Shown here piece by piece: positions 33,346 through 41,471 of a stretch of 64,000 bases of DNA. Position numbers and translations under genes: made by a program. This DNA is from Deltaproteobacteria bacterium (GTDB lineage Bacteria > Myxococcota_A > Polyangia > JAAYKL01): NCBI GenBank assembly GCA_016935665.1, contig JAFGQN010000096.1, positions 33,970 to 97,969 on the forward strand. Reading direction: 5' to 3'. Numbering within the stretch: position 1 is the first letter of the stretch; the number at the start of each line of letters is the position of its first letter. The notes under the pieces are model-generated. The model was not told the origin of the DNA. It saw only the letters and a list, made by a program, of their open reading frames with translations, and did no database searches.

Positions 33346-34524
33346 ATGCGAACGCTGACAATTATATTGGGGATTGGGCTGATGAGTTTAGGGCACTGTT
33401 CTGTTTTTGCGCAGAATTATGTAACGATGCGCACGATGCGGCAGGTTGCCGTTTATGGCGCACCGGATAAAAGTCATCGACCTGTGGCGCGAATTCACTT
33501 CGACGCCGTGCTGGAAGTCGAGAACACCGGAAAAACAAAAGGCTGTAAAAAGGGGTGGGGACGATTAAAAAGTGGCGGATTTGTATGTCTCGCATCGCTG
33601 AAAGCGACAACTCTCGACCCTGCGCCGTCGCCTTACGATAATCCCGATGTCGACGGTGATATTGAGCGGTATGTGGTGACCAAAGGCGGCGCTGTATCCT
33701 TTCCCAACATTAAATGGTTTGGTGAACGAAGGCCGGGATTGTTTTTGCATCGTGGAACGGTACTGGCCGTAAAAAAAACGATTGTTCGCGGGGGGACGCT
33801 GTATCTGATAACGAGAGATGGTCAGTACATCCGAGGGGACAACGTGGAGAAAATGGCGCCGATCTGGAGGCTGGGCAAAAAGATTGTTGACGGTGAACCC
33901 TTTGTTCTCGGCTATTTTATTAATGCCGATGTGGAAAGTCGCAGTGAGCCTTCCGACAGCGCCACAGTTGTGCGCAAATTTGCGAAGTTTGACGTTATTG
34001 AAGGTCATACGCTTCTTGAGAGCACAGACGGTTGGGTAAAGTTGCCCGATGATGGTTTTGTTAAGGATTCGGATTTTGCCAGAGTACGCACCCCCGTTAC
34101 TTCCTTTACGCCGGCGGACGACGAAAAATGGATTGCGGTAGACCTGCAGGAACAGACTGTCGTTGGATACTTGGGGCAAAAAAGAGTGTTTGTTGCCCTT
34201 GCATCCACTGGAAAGAAAGGAAATACCGCAAGAGGGTCATATCGCGTTAAATGGAAGCGGCGACTTCAGACAATGCGGCTGCATGGCGGCCATGTGCGCG
34301 TGGAGGATGTGCAGTGGGTGATGTATTACATACCGGAGCTGGGATTTGCTTTACATACGGCATGGCACAATAACTTTGGCCATCCGGTCAGTCACGGTTG
34401 CGTAAATTTGCCCAGGGATGATGCGCGCTGGTTCTACGAATGGGCGACACCTACATCATACCCGTTTGAGAGTGAGGATTTTGATACGGATTTTGAAAAA
34501 GGGACCAGAGTAATTGTGTTTTGA
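33346..34524 (+). CDS. L,D-transpeptidase (YkuD domain)
   Basis: About 392 residues; ATG 33346 is used, with GTG 33337 the alternative, and neither has a strong ribosome site. A signal peptide ends SVFAQ. The N-terminal region contains SH3-like strands (VAVYGAPDKSHRPVARI, GKTKGCKKGWGRLKSGGFVCL). The C-terminal YkuD domain has ALASTGKKGNTARGSYRV and the catalytic motif with conserved residues HPVSHGCVNLP (about residues 345-355). It would make 3-3 crosslinks or attach proteins to peptidoglycan in the periplasm. Its position after an OmpA lipoprotein gene fits an envelope-maintenance locus. Confidence 0.9.
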   Translation: MRTLTIILGIGLMSLGHCSVFAQNYVTMRTMRQVAVYGAPDKSHRPVARIHFDAVLEVENTGKTKGCKKGWGRLKSGGFVCLASLKATTLDPAPSPYDNPDVDGDIERYVVTKGGAVSFPNIKWFGERRPGLFLHRGTVLAVKKTIVRGGTLYLITRDGQYIRGDNVEKMAPIWRLGKKIVDGEPFVLGYFINADVESRSEPSDSATVVRKFAKFDVIEGHTLLESTDGWVKLPDDGFVKDSDFARVRTPVTSFTPADDEKWIAVDLQEQTVVGYLGQKRVFVALASTGKKGNTARGSYRVKWKRRLQTMRLHGGHVRVEDVQWVMYYIPELGFALHTAWHNNFGHPVSHGCVNLPRDDARWFYEWATPTSYPFESEDFDTDFEKGTRVIVF

Positions 34525-34560
34525 TCTTGTGGTGCAAGATGAATCGATTACTATTCGGCC

Positions 34561-35673
34561 ATGAAAGAACATGTATCTTCACACGAAAAAAAACAGTTCC
34601 TGCCTGGCAATCAAAAAAAACGAGTTATCGCAATTGGCGTTGTTCTTGTTTTGGCCCTGGCGTTCAAATTTATTTGGGGGCCAGGCGAATCCGCCGAACT
34701 TAAATCGCTGGTGTTTTCCGGGCGGACCATGGCCACAACATGGGAAGTAAAGGTGGTGGATTTCGACTTTTCCGAAAAACGAAAAGCATTGCTTGGGGAA
34801 AAGATTCAGCAGAAGCTGGCGTTTGTCAATTCCCAGATGTCCCCCTACCACGAAGGGGGAGATATTTATCGGCTGAATGCGGCAAAGGCAGGTGAGCAAA
34901 TTAAGGTTCATCGCGAAGTGCTGGATGTTTTGAACAAAGCGATTGAAGTCAGCGAGCAAACCCATGGGGCATTTGATGTAACAGTTGGACCACTGATTCG
35001 GTTGTGGGGATTCCATGACAAAAAGTCTTTAACTACCGAACCTTCGACTGCTCAGATTGCAGAAGCCAGCGCTCGAATTGGGTATAAAAATATTGTGCTG
35101 GATTATAAGAATTTATCCATCCACAAACGCATTGATGGTCTGGATGTGGACTTGTCCGCCATCGCAAAGGGGCGGGCTGTAGACATGGTTGCAGAAGTTC
35201 TGGATGCGGCCAATGAAACCAATTACATGGTGGAGGTGGGCGGAGAAATTCGCTGCAGGGGCAAAAATGATCGCGGTCATGCCTGGCGAATCGGTATTGA
35301 AAAGCCCGCTGCACCCAATGCGCGGCAGCGCAGTGTCAATCGGGTTGTTTCATTGTCTGATATATCTCTGGCCACTTCGGGGGATTATCGCTCGTATTAT
35401 ATGCTGCATAATCGGAGATTTTCTCACACCATCGATCCGCGCACAGGTAGACCCGTGGCACATTCTCTGGCGTCTGTTTCGGTGTTCACCAGGGATTGTA
35501 TGACAGCAGATGCGCTTGCCACGGGGTTTACTGTACTAGGCGTAAAAGAAAGCCTCCGTCTTGCTGACAAACGGGGCATTGCTGCTTACTTTATTGAGCG
35601 AGAAGCGAATGGGTTTGCGGTGACGGCATCGAAGGCCTTTACAGCCGCTTTTGGTGAGGAGAACGATAAATAA
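34561..35673 (+). CDS. apbE: FAD:protein FMN transferase ApbE
   Basis: 370 residues with an N-terminal membrane segment (about 22-40) and no lipobox, then the ApbE domain: SGRTMATTWEVKV, MSPYHEGGDIYRLNAA, GAFDVTVGPLIRLWGF, DLSAIAKGRAVDMVAEVL, MVEVGGEIRCRG, SHTIDPRTGRPV, DCMTADALATGFTVLG. ApbE moves FMN from FAD onto Ser/Thr of target flavoproteins such as NqrB, NqrC and RnfG. The stop overlaps the nqrM start by one base. A small hairpin (ATCTTG/CAAGAT) lies between this gene and the transpeptidase. Confidence 0.95.
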   Translation: MKEHVSSHEKKQFLPGNQKKRVIAIGVVLVLALAFKFIWGPGESAELKSLVFSGRTMATTWEVKVVDFDFSEKRKALLGEKIQQKLAFVNSQMSPYHEGGDIYRLNAAKAGEQIKVHREVLDVLNKAIEVSEQTHGAFDVTVGPLIRLWGFHDKKSLTTEPSTAQIAEASARIGYKNIVLDYKNLSIHKRIDGLDVDLSAIAKGRAVDMVAEVLDAANETNYMVEVGGEIRCRGKNDRGHAWRIGIEKPAAPNARQRSVNRVVSLSDISLATSGDYRSYYMLHNRRFSHTIDPRTGRPVAHSLASVSVFTRDCMTADALATGFTVLGVKESLRLADKRGIAAYFIEREANGFAVTASKAFTAAFGEENDK

Positions 35674-35930
35674 TGGCAGCGACATTTATTGTGGGAACAG
35701 TTTTTTTTGCAGTGGCAGTTTTAGCCTTGTCCATTGGTGTTATTTTTAAAAAGAAAACTCCTTTAAAAGGGCATTGCCATACCCCGGTTGACGGCAGTGC
35801 CGGATGTTCAGCCTGTGGCGACGAAAGTGGGGACAATTGTGACTCAGAGCAGATTCGGCGCGGCGATTTGGTCTCAGGAAATTTCAAGATTCAAAAGGCG
35901 CCAGAACAAAAAGTTACGCTGCTCCAATAA
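35673..35930 (+). CDS. nqrM: (Na+)-NQR maturation protein NqrM-like
   Basis: A small 85-residue protein: one membrane helix (about residues 5-25), then FKKKTPLKGHC and a cysteine cluster (GHCHTP, GCSACGDESGDNC), the DUF539 pattern. In Vibrio, NqrM is needed to insert the iron site into the Na+-translocating NADH:quinone reductase, and its gene is usually beside apbE and the nqr genes. Here the ATG overlaps the apbE stop by one base. The nqr operon itself is not in this window, so Na+-NQR is implied elsewhere. Cysteine spacing is somewhat different from the best-known members. Confidence 0.85.
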   Translation: MAATFIVGTVFFAVAVLALSIGVIFKKKTPLKGHCHTPVDGSAGCSACGDESGDNCDSEQIRRGDLVSGNFKIQKAPEQKVTLLQ

Positions 35931-35975
35931 TTGATATCACATTGTCTGGTTGCAGCATTAAAGATTCCGTGGTTT

Positions 35976-36626
35976 TCAGTTGGGAACCGTAATTCCCAGC
36001 GTTAATACAAGCATCAACTCGCCGTCGTCATCGGATGACGGAATTCCAAATACCAATCGATTGCTAATCCATACGGGGATTCGGCCATGCAGGAGAAACA
36101 TGCCAATTTCGGGAGCAAACTGGAATTGCCAATGCGCAGAAGCGGATTCTTCCGATATAGCCGCGTAGACATCCCGAACGCGCATGCCGCCTGCACCCAA
36201 AGCCAGATACGGCAACATTGTCTCCCGTTTAATAAAATAGATGTGTGCCACAAGTGACGGCATAACGAGACGGCGTTCTTTCCAGCAGTTCAATGATGAT
36301 GAACTGCCTGTATGCTCCCCAGGCAGATGACAATCCCGATGATTCATTTCCAGTAACTGCCAATTGACTTGTGGCCCAATTGAAAACCTGCGATTTATCC
36401 GAAGCTGGTAAGAGAGTGATGCACCAATGGGGGAGAATGGCGCCGTCTCTTCGAGCGTTTTCCAGAGTGGTACCGATGAACTCCATCCCAGGGACAGATA
36501 ATTTCGTTTCAACCATTTTGGAAGATTCTCTTCGTTATCTGCCCCCAGCGATACAGCCGGCAATGCGATACTGCTCAGTACGATGACAAATGAGACAACA
36601 ATGCGGTGAAGATATGCGCTTTTCAC
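35976..36626 (-). CDS. Outer-membrane beta-barrel protein
   Basis: 216 residues from GTG 36626. A signal peptide ending SLGA precedes strand-rich sequence: RNYLSLGWSSSVPLWK, GASLSYQLRINRRFSIGPQVNWQLL, RRLVMPSLVAHIYF, MLPYLALGAGGMRV, WQFQFAPEIGMFLL, and terminal LVLTLGITVPN. This suggests an eight- to ten-stranded barrel. The layout and the WxFxPEIG motif match the C-terminal part of the neighbouring protein at 36640-37779, so the two are likely paralogues. They lie in one minus-strand unit with the DUF4136 lipoprotein, 13 bases apart. Function unknown. Confidence 0.7.
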   Translation of the reverse strand: MKSAYLHRIVVSFVIVLSSIALPAVSLGADNEENLPKWLKRNYLSLGWSSSVPLWKTLEETAPFSPIGASLSYQLRINRRFSIGPQVNWQLLEMNHRDCHLPGEHTGSSSSLNCWKERRLVMPSLVAHIYFIKRETMLPYLALGAGGMRVRDVYAAISEESASAHWQFQFAPEIGMFLLHGRIPVWISNRLVFGIPSSDDDGELMLVLTLGITVPN

Positions 36627-36639
36627 AGTGTTCTGGCGT

Positions 36640-37779
36640 CTATTTCAGGAAAGCGACGCCTATATTGATGCCCATCGCCTGTTGAGCGTCAATTTCATCG
36701 GTTTTGAACGTGTACGTGTAGCGAACAGACAGATACAGCGGAACGGGAAGACTTGCCACGCGCAGACCCACTTCGGGAGTGAAACCAAATTGCCATTTGG
36801 CTTCGCGCTGATACCACCATCCCCAATCGACAACCTGAGATGTGTAGTACGGCCCAACACTCAACCCGGCAAAGGGGACAACTTTCGCCGACTGTTTAAA
36901 AAAGTGATACTGCACCGTTGGGGTCAGTTGAATCAGATCATCCATTAAAATTCTAGTGCCATTAATGCGTGTGTTTTTATCGAGTTGAACGAGACCGGTT
37001 TTCTTCGTTTCAAATGTGTTCCAGTTGAACCCCAGCCCCACTGACAGCTGTTTGTTCAACATGAACCGATATTCAAAACTGAATCCCTCAAAACTGAATT
37101 TATCGATGTACTTCGCGGTTTTCCCGAGGGGACGTGCCAGGTTGTATGTCACGACAAACATATGGCGTCCGGCCTCGGCCTTTTTTTGCTTATCTGTAAG
37201 CGTATCCTCTGGGACCGCAGTTGCTTTTTTTATGGCCACCGTTTTTTCCTGTACCGACGCTGTGGCAGCATTGTCTGTCTCAGATTTTTTATCGGTTTCT
37301 TTTTTTGTAGCGTCGCTGTCTGATGACTTTGCTGGCGCCACCGCAGTTGCTGATTCAGGCGAGGTTGCCTCAGCGGCCGCAGGCACGTCCGTTTTCGCAG
37401 CTGCGTTCGCCTCTTCACTTGCTTGCGAAGATGTCTCAGGGGGGGATGACTGATTTTCACTCGATTGATCGTCGGAAGATTTCGCAGTTTCGGGAGCATC
37501 CTTCGTTGCGGCCTCTTCTGTTTTTGCGGCCTCTGTTGGGCTGTTTTGGGGTTTCGAGTCTGCTGGAGCCGTCTCGTTAACTGCTTTTTTTTCAGAAATG
37601 GCAGCATCAGATGATGTGTCTTTGGTCGTGGACTTTCCCTTTGGGGCGGCGGCAGATTTTTCGCTTTTGACCGGCGTTGTGGTGCTGTTTTGCGCAAATG
37701 CTGTTGGTGTCATGGCAAAAATGACCGCCATAGCGAATATGGTCACTAATGTATAAGGTGAACTTTTTGCGTTTATCAT
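36640..37779 (-). CDS. Outer-membrane beta-barrel protein with long Ala/Ser/Lys/Glu-rich N-terminal region
   Basis: 379 residues. After a signal peptide (ends AFAQ) about 170 residues are low-complexity, rich in Ala, Ser, Thr, Glu, Lys and Pro and with the look of a periplasmic linker. A barrel of about 180 residues follows: HMFVVTYNLARPLG, EGFSFEYRFMLNKQLSVGLGFNW, PTVQYHFFKQSAKVVPFAGLSVG, KWQFGFTPEVGLRVASLPVPLYLSVRYTY, ending GVAFLK. GGGAGGTGAAAA just before ATG 37779 is a strong ribosome site inside the end of the upstream gene (ATGA overlap). The linker may span peptidoglycan; inference. Confidence 0.72.
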   Translation of the reverse strand: MINAKSSPYTLVTIFAMAVIFAMTPTAFAQNSTTTPVKSEKSAAAPKGKSTTKDTSSDAAISEKKAVNETAPADSKPQNSPTEAAKTEEAATKDAPETAKSSDDQSSENQSSPPETSSQASEEANAAAKTDVPAAAEATSPESATAVAPAKSSDSDATKKETDKKSETDNAATASVQEKTVAIKKATAVPEDTLTDKQKKAEAGRHMFVVTYNLARPLGKTAKYIDKFSFEGFSFEYRFMLNKQLSVGLGFNWNTFETKKTGLVQLDKNTRINGTRILMDDLIQLTPTVQYHFFKQSAKVVPFAGLSVGPYYTSQVVDWGWWYQREAKWQFGFTPEVGLRVASLPVPLYLSVRYTYTFKTDEIDAQQAMGINIGVAFLK

Positions 37780-38456
37780 TTTTCACCTCCCACACTCGTT
37801 GCTGCTTTTATGTATGGTGACTGAGCAAAAGCTTTTTTAATCCCGGAAGCGATGGTTTGAGCGGTCATATCGGAATATGAGCCATGGATGCCCGCTGACC
37901 ACAGTGCATAGAACAACTGCGGACGATCTTTAACGCGCACCGACGGACTGACCATGGTGAGAATCACTGAGTGTATGTCATACTCCATCTCCACCGGGGG
38001 GCCAGGATAGTAAACAGTCTGGTTGTTAAAACTTTCGAAACGAACCAGACCTTCATAACCCCAGGGTTCAGCCAGAAGTGCCGCAATAACAATCACATCA
38101 GGTGAAGGCGTCTCTCCTGTTGTTTCGTCCGCGAGACTCTCGACGTTCACAAGGCCGCGCGCATTCAATTGTGCTTCCACTGTGGCAAGTATCGATTCGT
38201 CTCGCGTATGGTCCATTGTGTCCAGAGGCTCGGGTTTCTCCTTTGAACGCCTCATCAGCTCATCCACCGTTGCAACCAGCTGATATGTACGAATATTGCT
38301 GAAATCGTATACGTCCTCATCGATTCGAACAGTTACCACCGAACGATAATCCGCTGCTGTGCCAAAGACTTCTCTCGTGCAGGCGCCTGGAACACATGTC
38401 CACAAAATGAGAATGGATACACCCATAAATCTAATTTTATTTCTGTTTTTCATCAT
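37776..38456 (-). CDS. DUF4136-domain lipoprotein
   Basis: 226 residues. The signal peptide ends in GAC followed by TREVFG, a usable lipobox. The mature domain has VTVRIDEDVYDFSNIRTYQLV at its start, a LNARGLVNVESL segment and a C-terminal VRVKDRPQLFYALWSAGIHGSYSD block with FAQSPYI, the pattern of DUF4136 (small alpha/beta periplasmic lipoproteins of unknown role). It begins at one of two adjacent ATG codons (38456 or 38453) with no clear ribosome site. Its stop overlaps the ATG of the following barrel protein. It heads a three-gene unit. Confidence 0.78.
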   Translation of the reverse strand: MMKNRNKIRFMGVSILILWTCVPGACTREVFGTAADYRSVVTVRIDEDVYDFSNIRTYQLVATVDELMRRSKEKPEPLDTMDHTRDESILATVEAQLNARGLVNVESLADETTGETPSPDVIVIAALLAEPWGYEGLVRFESFNNQTVYYPGPPVEMEYDIHSVILTMVSPSVRVKDRPQLFYALWSAGIHGSYSDMTAQTIASGIKKAFAQSPYIKAATSVGGEK

Positions 38457-38707
38457 GGGCTGAATTATGGTGAAACTGAACGAATCGTCAATAGGTAGTC
38501 GAGATTTTCGTATTGAAGAAAATCAATTTTTACGTGCCTGCCGGCAGGTACTCGCCAAACGCCAATGATCCATAATTGTTAACCAAAATCGACTAATTGC
38601 CTTATAAGCACTTGTGATTATCTGATGGGAAGGTAAACTGTCTTCTCAAAAATGAAATCAACATGAACTGCACAAGTTGCATTAAATCCTTGTAAGGGAG
38701 GAGCAAA

Positions 38708-39586
38708 ATGAAACAGTTTTTTATTGTGGCATGTATTTTATCTCTGGCGGCGACTGGATGTGTAAAGAAGAGCCTTTACGAAGATTCGACAGCGCAGTTG
38801 AATGCAACAAAAGCGGAGTTGGCCGACTCCCAGAAACAAACTATCGAACTGGCTGATGCACTGGACAAGGAGAAAGCCAGGGTCGCTGAATTGGAAAAGG
38901 AGTTGGATGAGCTCAAAGCAACATTGGCGGCGACCGAAAAATTGCTCGCTGATGAGAAACAAAAGAACTCCGACCTTCAGGGGGAACTGACCAATACCAT
39001 CAACGACAAAGCCAAACTGGCCGCTTCGGCGAATGAATTGAAAAAGGCGGTTGAAGAACTAAAAGCGCGCAAAGCGAAAGCAGAGGCCCGTGTAAGAGAA
39101 TTCAAGCAACTTTTAGCAAAATTTAAAAAATTGATCGATGCCGGCAAACTGGAGGTGAAAATCAAAAACGGTCGTATGGTGCTCGTTCTACCGACCGATA
39201 TCCTTTTCGCCTCAGGGTCTGCGGAGCTTTCTGACGAAGGTAAGACCGCGATTAAGGAAGTGGCAGAAGTGCTCGCTACTATCAGGGACAAAGAATTTCA
39301 GGTTGAGGGACACACAGATAACGTGCCGATTCTGAACAAAAAGAAATTTAAAAACAATTGGGAATTGGCTGCGCAACGCGCCATGGTCGTCGTAGATACA
39401 ATGATTGGCGCCGGCATGAAAGGCGACACGCTCAGCGCTGCAAGTTACGGACAGTTTCGTCCAGTGGCTACCAATGCAACACCAGAGGGCAAAGCGAAAA
39501 ACAGACGAATTGATATTGTGATAGTTCCCGACCTTTCCACGTTGCCAGGTTTCGCCGAGCTGGAAAACGCGGTTGCCAAAAAATAG
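38708..39586 (+). CDS. OmpA-family peptidoglycan-binding lipoprotein, paralogue
   Basis: 292 residues. Lipobox AATGC is followed by a long heptad-like coiled coil of about 110 residues (residues 22-140) and then an OmpA domain with ILFASGSAELSDEGKTAIKEVAEVL, VEGHTDNVPILNKK, NWELAAQRAMVVV, YGQFRPVATN and AKNRRIDIVIV. The diaminopimelate-holding Asp and Arg are kept. GGGAGGAG lies seven bases before the ATG. It is the same design as 32485-33255, about 6 kb away, with longer coil. The two copies may set different spacing between outer membrane and wall; inference. Confidence 0.88.
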   Translation: MKQFFIVACILSLAATGCVKKSLYEDSTAQLNATKAELADSQKQTIELADALDKEKARVAELEKELDELKATLAATEKLLADEKQKNSDLQGELTNTINDKAKLAASANELKKAVEELKARKAKAEARVREFKQLLAKFKKLIDAGKLEVKIKNGRMVLVLPTDILFASGSAELSDEGKTAIKEVAEVLATIRDKEFQVEGHTDNVPILNKKKFKNNWELAAQRAMVVVDTMIGAGMKGDTLSAASYGQFRPVATNATPEGKAKNRRIDIVIVPDLSTLPGFAELENAVAKK

Positions 39587-39713
39587 CCTCGCCCAGTGAA
39601 TTTCAAATTCCGACCCTTATTGTTCTGGACAAATGCCAGGTCTGTCATTAAAAATTTTCCCGCCATTGTCTCCAGCAGAAGCTGATTGACAGGGTTTTGG
39701 AAGGGGTGCCTGA

Positions 39714-40799
39714 ATGGCAAATTCAGAAAAAAAGGGTCTCCCGGAGTTAAAGGGCCGATTGGGTTTGATAACATCCGCATTTGCGCAAGGGTGGGCGTTT
39801 TACGGAGACAATCCACAATCTAAGGTCGGCCTGGAGATTCGCGTCAACAATTCGATGGTCGGACGAATCAACGCAGAGGCGTATCGTGCCGATTTGAGGA
39901 ATTCCGGAGTACATCCGACGGGATATTGCGGATATCTCTATTCTTTTCCGGAGTTACTGAAAGCGGGAGATAAGGTGGATATTGTTGAAAGGGACACCGG
40001 CAGGCATTTGGCGGGGAGTCCTGGGTACTATCAGTTGAAGACCGGCGCACCCGCTGACGAAATAAGGGGAATGGTCGACACTGCACAGGAGGATTTGAAA
40101 TTCTTTTTCATACATATCCCCAAGACCGCGGGAACATCGTTTCGTTTAAAATTGTATGAAATATTCCATCAAGACCAGATTTATCCCAATCAGCAGATGA
40201 TCAGAGCAAGTAAAGGGTACCCGCATCATCGTATATTCTGGAATATGTCCGGAGACGAAAAAACGAATATTAAAGTTTTTATGGGGCACTATCCTTCTAT
40301 CGTGCATAAGTTGATGGGTGAAAATGTGCACAGGCTGGTTTTTTTACGTCATCCGATTCAGAGAACGATTTCCAATCTGAATCATTTTCGGAATCTGGGA
40401 GCGAAGCATAAGAACGCCAGTCTGGAGCAGGTGTATTTAAAGTCCAAATCCCACATATCTAATCTGCAGGTACGTTATTTTATGAAAAATGATCTGGATG
40501 AAGATTTGGATTTGAGTCAACCGGAAGCCCTTGACAGGGAGCATTTGCGCATCGCAAAGAAAAATTTGTCTCAATGCGAATTTATAGGAATTACAGAGCG
40601 ATTTTCAGAATCGATTGAGCTGCTGAATAGAATGTATGATTTCAATATTCAGGAAATTGCCACTCGAAACGTGTCGAGAAACAGAGAAAAGGTGTCGTAC
40701 TCGCTCATGCGTCAAATTCGCAAAGACAACAAATTTGATATGGAGTTATATCGATTCGCTCTGAGGCTGTTTCAAGAAAGGCTACGCCAAACGGATTGA
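39714..40799 (+). CDS. Sulfotransferase-family protein
   Basis: 361 residues. An N-terminal beta-rich module (about 1-105: LGLITSAFAQGWAFYGDNPQSKVGLEI ... VHPTGYCGYLYSFPELLKAGDKVDI) precedes a sulfotransferase domain: FFFIHIPKTAGTSFRLKLYEIF (5'-phosphosulfate loop), VFLRHPIQRTISNLNHFRNLG (3'-phosphate loop with Arg and Ser), and a helical C-terminal part. These enzymes transfer sulfate from PAPS to sugars or lipids. Such beta modules also accompany glycan-modifying enzymes. GGAAGGGG precedes the ATG. It is convergent with mlaC-like with no gap. Confidence 0.8.
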   Translation: MANSEKKGLPELKGRLGLITSAFAQGWAFYGDNPQSKVGLEIRVNNSMVGRINAEAYRADLRNSGVHPTGYCGYLYSFPELLKAGDKVDIVERDTGRHLAGSPGYYQLKTGAPADEIRGMVDTAQEDLKFFFIHIPKTAGTSFRLKLYEIFHQDQIYPNQQMIRASKGYPHHRIFWNMSGDEKTNIKVFMGHYPSIVHKLMGENVHRLVFLRHPIQRTISNLNHFRNLGAKHKNASLEQVYLKSKSHISNLQVRYFMKNDLDEDLDLSQPEALDREHLRIAKKNLSQCEFIGITERFSESIELLNRMYDFNIQEIATRNVSRNREKVSYSLMRQIRKDNKFDMELYRFALRLFQERLRQTD

Positions 40800-41381
40800 C
40801 TATTCAGCCAGTTTATCTTTCATTTTTTTCATCATACTGTCCCAGCCTTCCTTTTCTATGAGTTTATTGAACTGAGAGCGATAGTTTGACACGAGGCTGA
40901 TTCCGTCCGTCTTCATATCTACAACAATCCAGTTTTTTCCCTTTTTTTCCATTTTATAGGCAATTTCAATCTCGACGGGCCGGGGACCAGACGTATCGCT
41001 GACAAGTGTAATAACCGTTGCCGTGTCGCCTTTTACGTTTTCTGACTCGTACTTGACTTCGTTGTCTTTGGTGTTGGTCAATCTCTTCAGCACATTTTTT
41101 TCAATTAATGCCGTGAGTGTTTCTGTAAAATCCTTTTGCTCCTCAGGCGTTCGCGTTTCCCAATGTTTTCCGAGGGAATCTTTGCACAGCCGATTGAAAT
41201 CGAGCATTTTCTTTACTATTTTCAATATTTTAACTTTATTTTGGTCGGATTTTGTCAGGAGGGGTTTTATTTGTCCGTCCAGCGACTTTAAATAATCGGT
41301 CGGTCCCTTGTCGGCCAGTGCGGCGGCGGACAGACTCATGGTAAGAAAAACAGAAACAAGTAAAATTTTCAATGTTGTCAT
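40800..41381 (-). CDS. mlaC: MlaC/Ttg2D-family periplasmic lipid-binding protein
   Basis: 193 residues with a signal peptide ending ALAD, then the MlaC/tolC-auxiliary fold (PF05494): NKVKILKIVKKMLDFNRLCKDSLGKHWETRTPEEQKDFTETLTALIEKN, VKGDTATVITLVSDTSGPRPVEIEIAYKMEKKGKNWIVVDMKTDGISLVSNYRSQF. MlaC shuttles phospholipids between the MCE-type inner-membrane complex and the outer membrane. AGGGAG lies upstream of the ATG. The TolC-family gene lies 90 bases upstream on the same strand; an MCE permease is not seen, so the partner complex is elsewhere. Confidence 0.9.
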   Translation of the reverse strand: MTTLKILLVSVFLTMSLSAAALADKGPTDYLKSLDGQIKPLLTKSDQNKVKILKIVKKMLDFNRLCKDSLGKHWETRTPEEQKDFTETLTALIEKNVLKRLTNTKDNEVKYESENVKGDTATVITLVSDTSGPRPVEIEIAYKMEKKGKNWIVVDMKTDGISLVSNYRSQFNKLIEKEGWDSMMKKMKDKLAE

Positions 41382-41471
41382 AATCAGTTACTCCCTGAAA
41401 AAAGTTCGCGTATCGCAATCTCCCAATTGCTGTTGCTTACCAGCCGTTGACGACTGCGATTTTGGAAATAT

